Notes under the pieces: model-generated
What the model saw: the letters and a program-made list of their open reading frames with translations, nothing else
What the model was told of the DNA's origin: nothing
Databases searched by the model: none
Origin: Bacillota bacterium
Lineage (GTDB): Bacteria > Bacillota > Clostridia > Oscillospirales > CAG-272
Direction: 5' to 3'
Assembly (NCBI GenBank): GCA_021199825.1
Contig: JAJQHI010000211.1
Coordinates: forward strand, 1 to 5,462
Length of the DNA stretch: 5,462 bases
Made by a program: the position numbers and the translations under genes
In this document: positions 5,330 through 5,462 of the stretch, one piece after another
Layout of the letters: every line of letters begins with the position of its first letter
How positions within the stretch are numbered: position 1 is the first letter of the stretch

Positions 5330-5462
5330 TCGAATTTGGCGTCTGTCCTCACTCCTGTAGGGCGCAAATACACCATAATCACTTTTTTTCCGACTGTGGC
5401 GAATATTTTTTGCTAATGTCAATATCAAATCGGACAAATCAAAAAGAATGAAGGAAAGAGAG
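5330..5462. other. Upstream region without a recognisable gene
   Basis: No coding sequence is supported here on either strand. The stretch contains a short GC-rich block at 5338-5365 in otherwise AT-rich DNA, an isolated TTGACA on the minus strand (5417-5422) with no matching -10 box, and a copy of the GAATATTTTTT motif (5401-5411) that also forms one arm of hairpin 2. An ATG at 5448 on the plus strand is open to the window end, but it is only five codons long in this window and has no convincing ribosome site. Confidence 0.5.

Noticed and set aside
5417..5422. Isolated TTGACA on the minus strand
   Set aside because: The sequence at the expected -10 position (GCCACA) does not resemble TATAAT.
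5245..5451. Plus-strand 68-residue ORF starting with TTG
   Set aside because: It runs opposite to and across the consensus promoter and two hairpins, lacks a ribosome site, and its sequence shows no recognisable domain.

Overview
The window is a single leftward (minus-strand) operon from what looks like a low-to-mid GC anaerobic Firmicute, probably a gut-type Clostridia member (inference). The grounds are strong AGGAGG-type ribosome sites, a TTG start, an exact consensus SigA promoter, and the gene order ecfA1-ecfA2-ecfT-truA, which is the standard Firmicutes arrangement. No mobile element, tRNA, rRNA or CRISPR array was seen.

Reading in the direction of transcription (right to left): 5330-5462 holds no convincing gene. 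A perfect TTGACA / 17 nt / TATAAT promoter with an extended -10 lies at 5301-5329. It is followed by a leader of about 280 nt (5015 to about 5294), rich in A and T, with four consecutive hairpins and possibly a 12-codon upstream ORF whose stop overlaps the next start. Then come ruvC (5014-4517, Holliday junction resolvase), an RlmI-like SAM-dependent methyltransferase (4504-3626), ecfA1 (3629-2742), ecfA2 (2745-1864), ecfT (1867-1046), truA (1027-263), and the first 76 codons of a single-pass membrane protein of unknown function (229 to the left edge).

The genes are tightly packed: three junctions are 4-base stop/start overlaps (ATGA, TTGA, ATGA) and the others are gaps of 12, 18 and 33 nt, so one transcript with translational coupling is likely. 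EcfA1, EcfA2 and EcfT form the energising module of an energy-coupling factor vitamin/metal importer. No substrate-binding S component is present here, so the module probably serves unlinked S proteins. RuvC (recombination), the methyltransferase (probably RNA modification) and TruA (tRNA pseudouridine 38-40) are housekeeping functions with no direct mechanistic link to the transporter.

The coding part is ordinary. The part most worth a second look is the structured leader: a hairpin beginning at the predicted transcription start, two similar long palindromes about 98 bp apart, and the short ORF overlapping ruvC.
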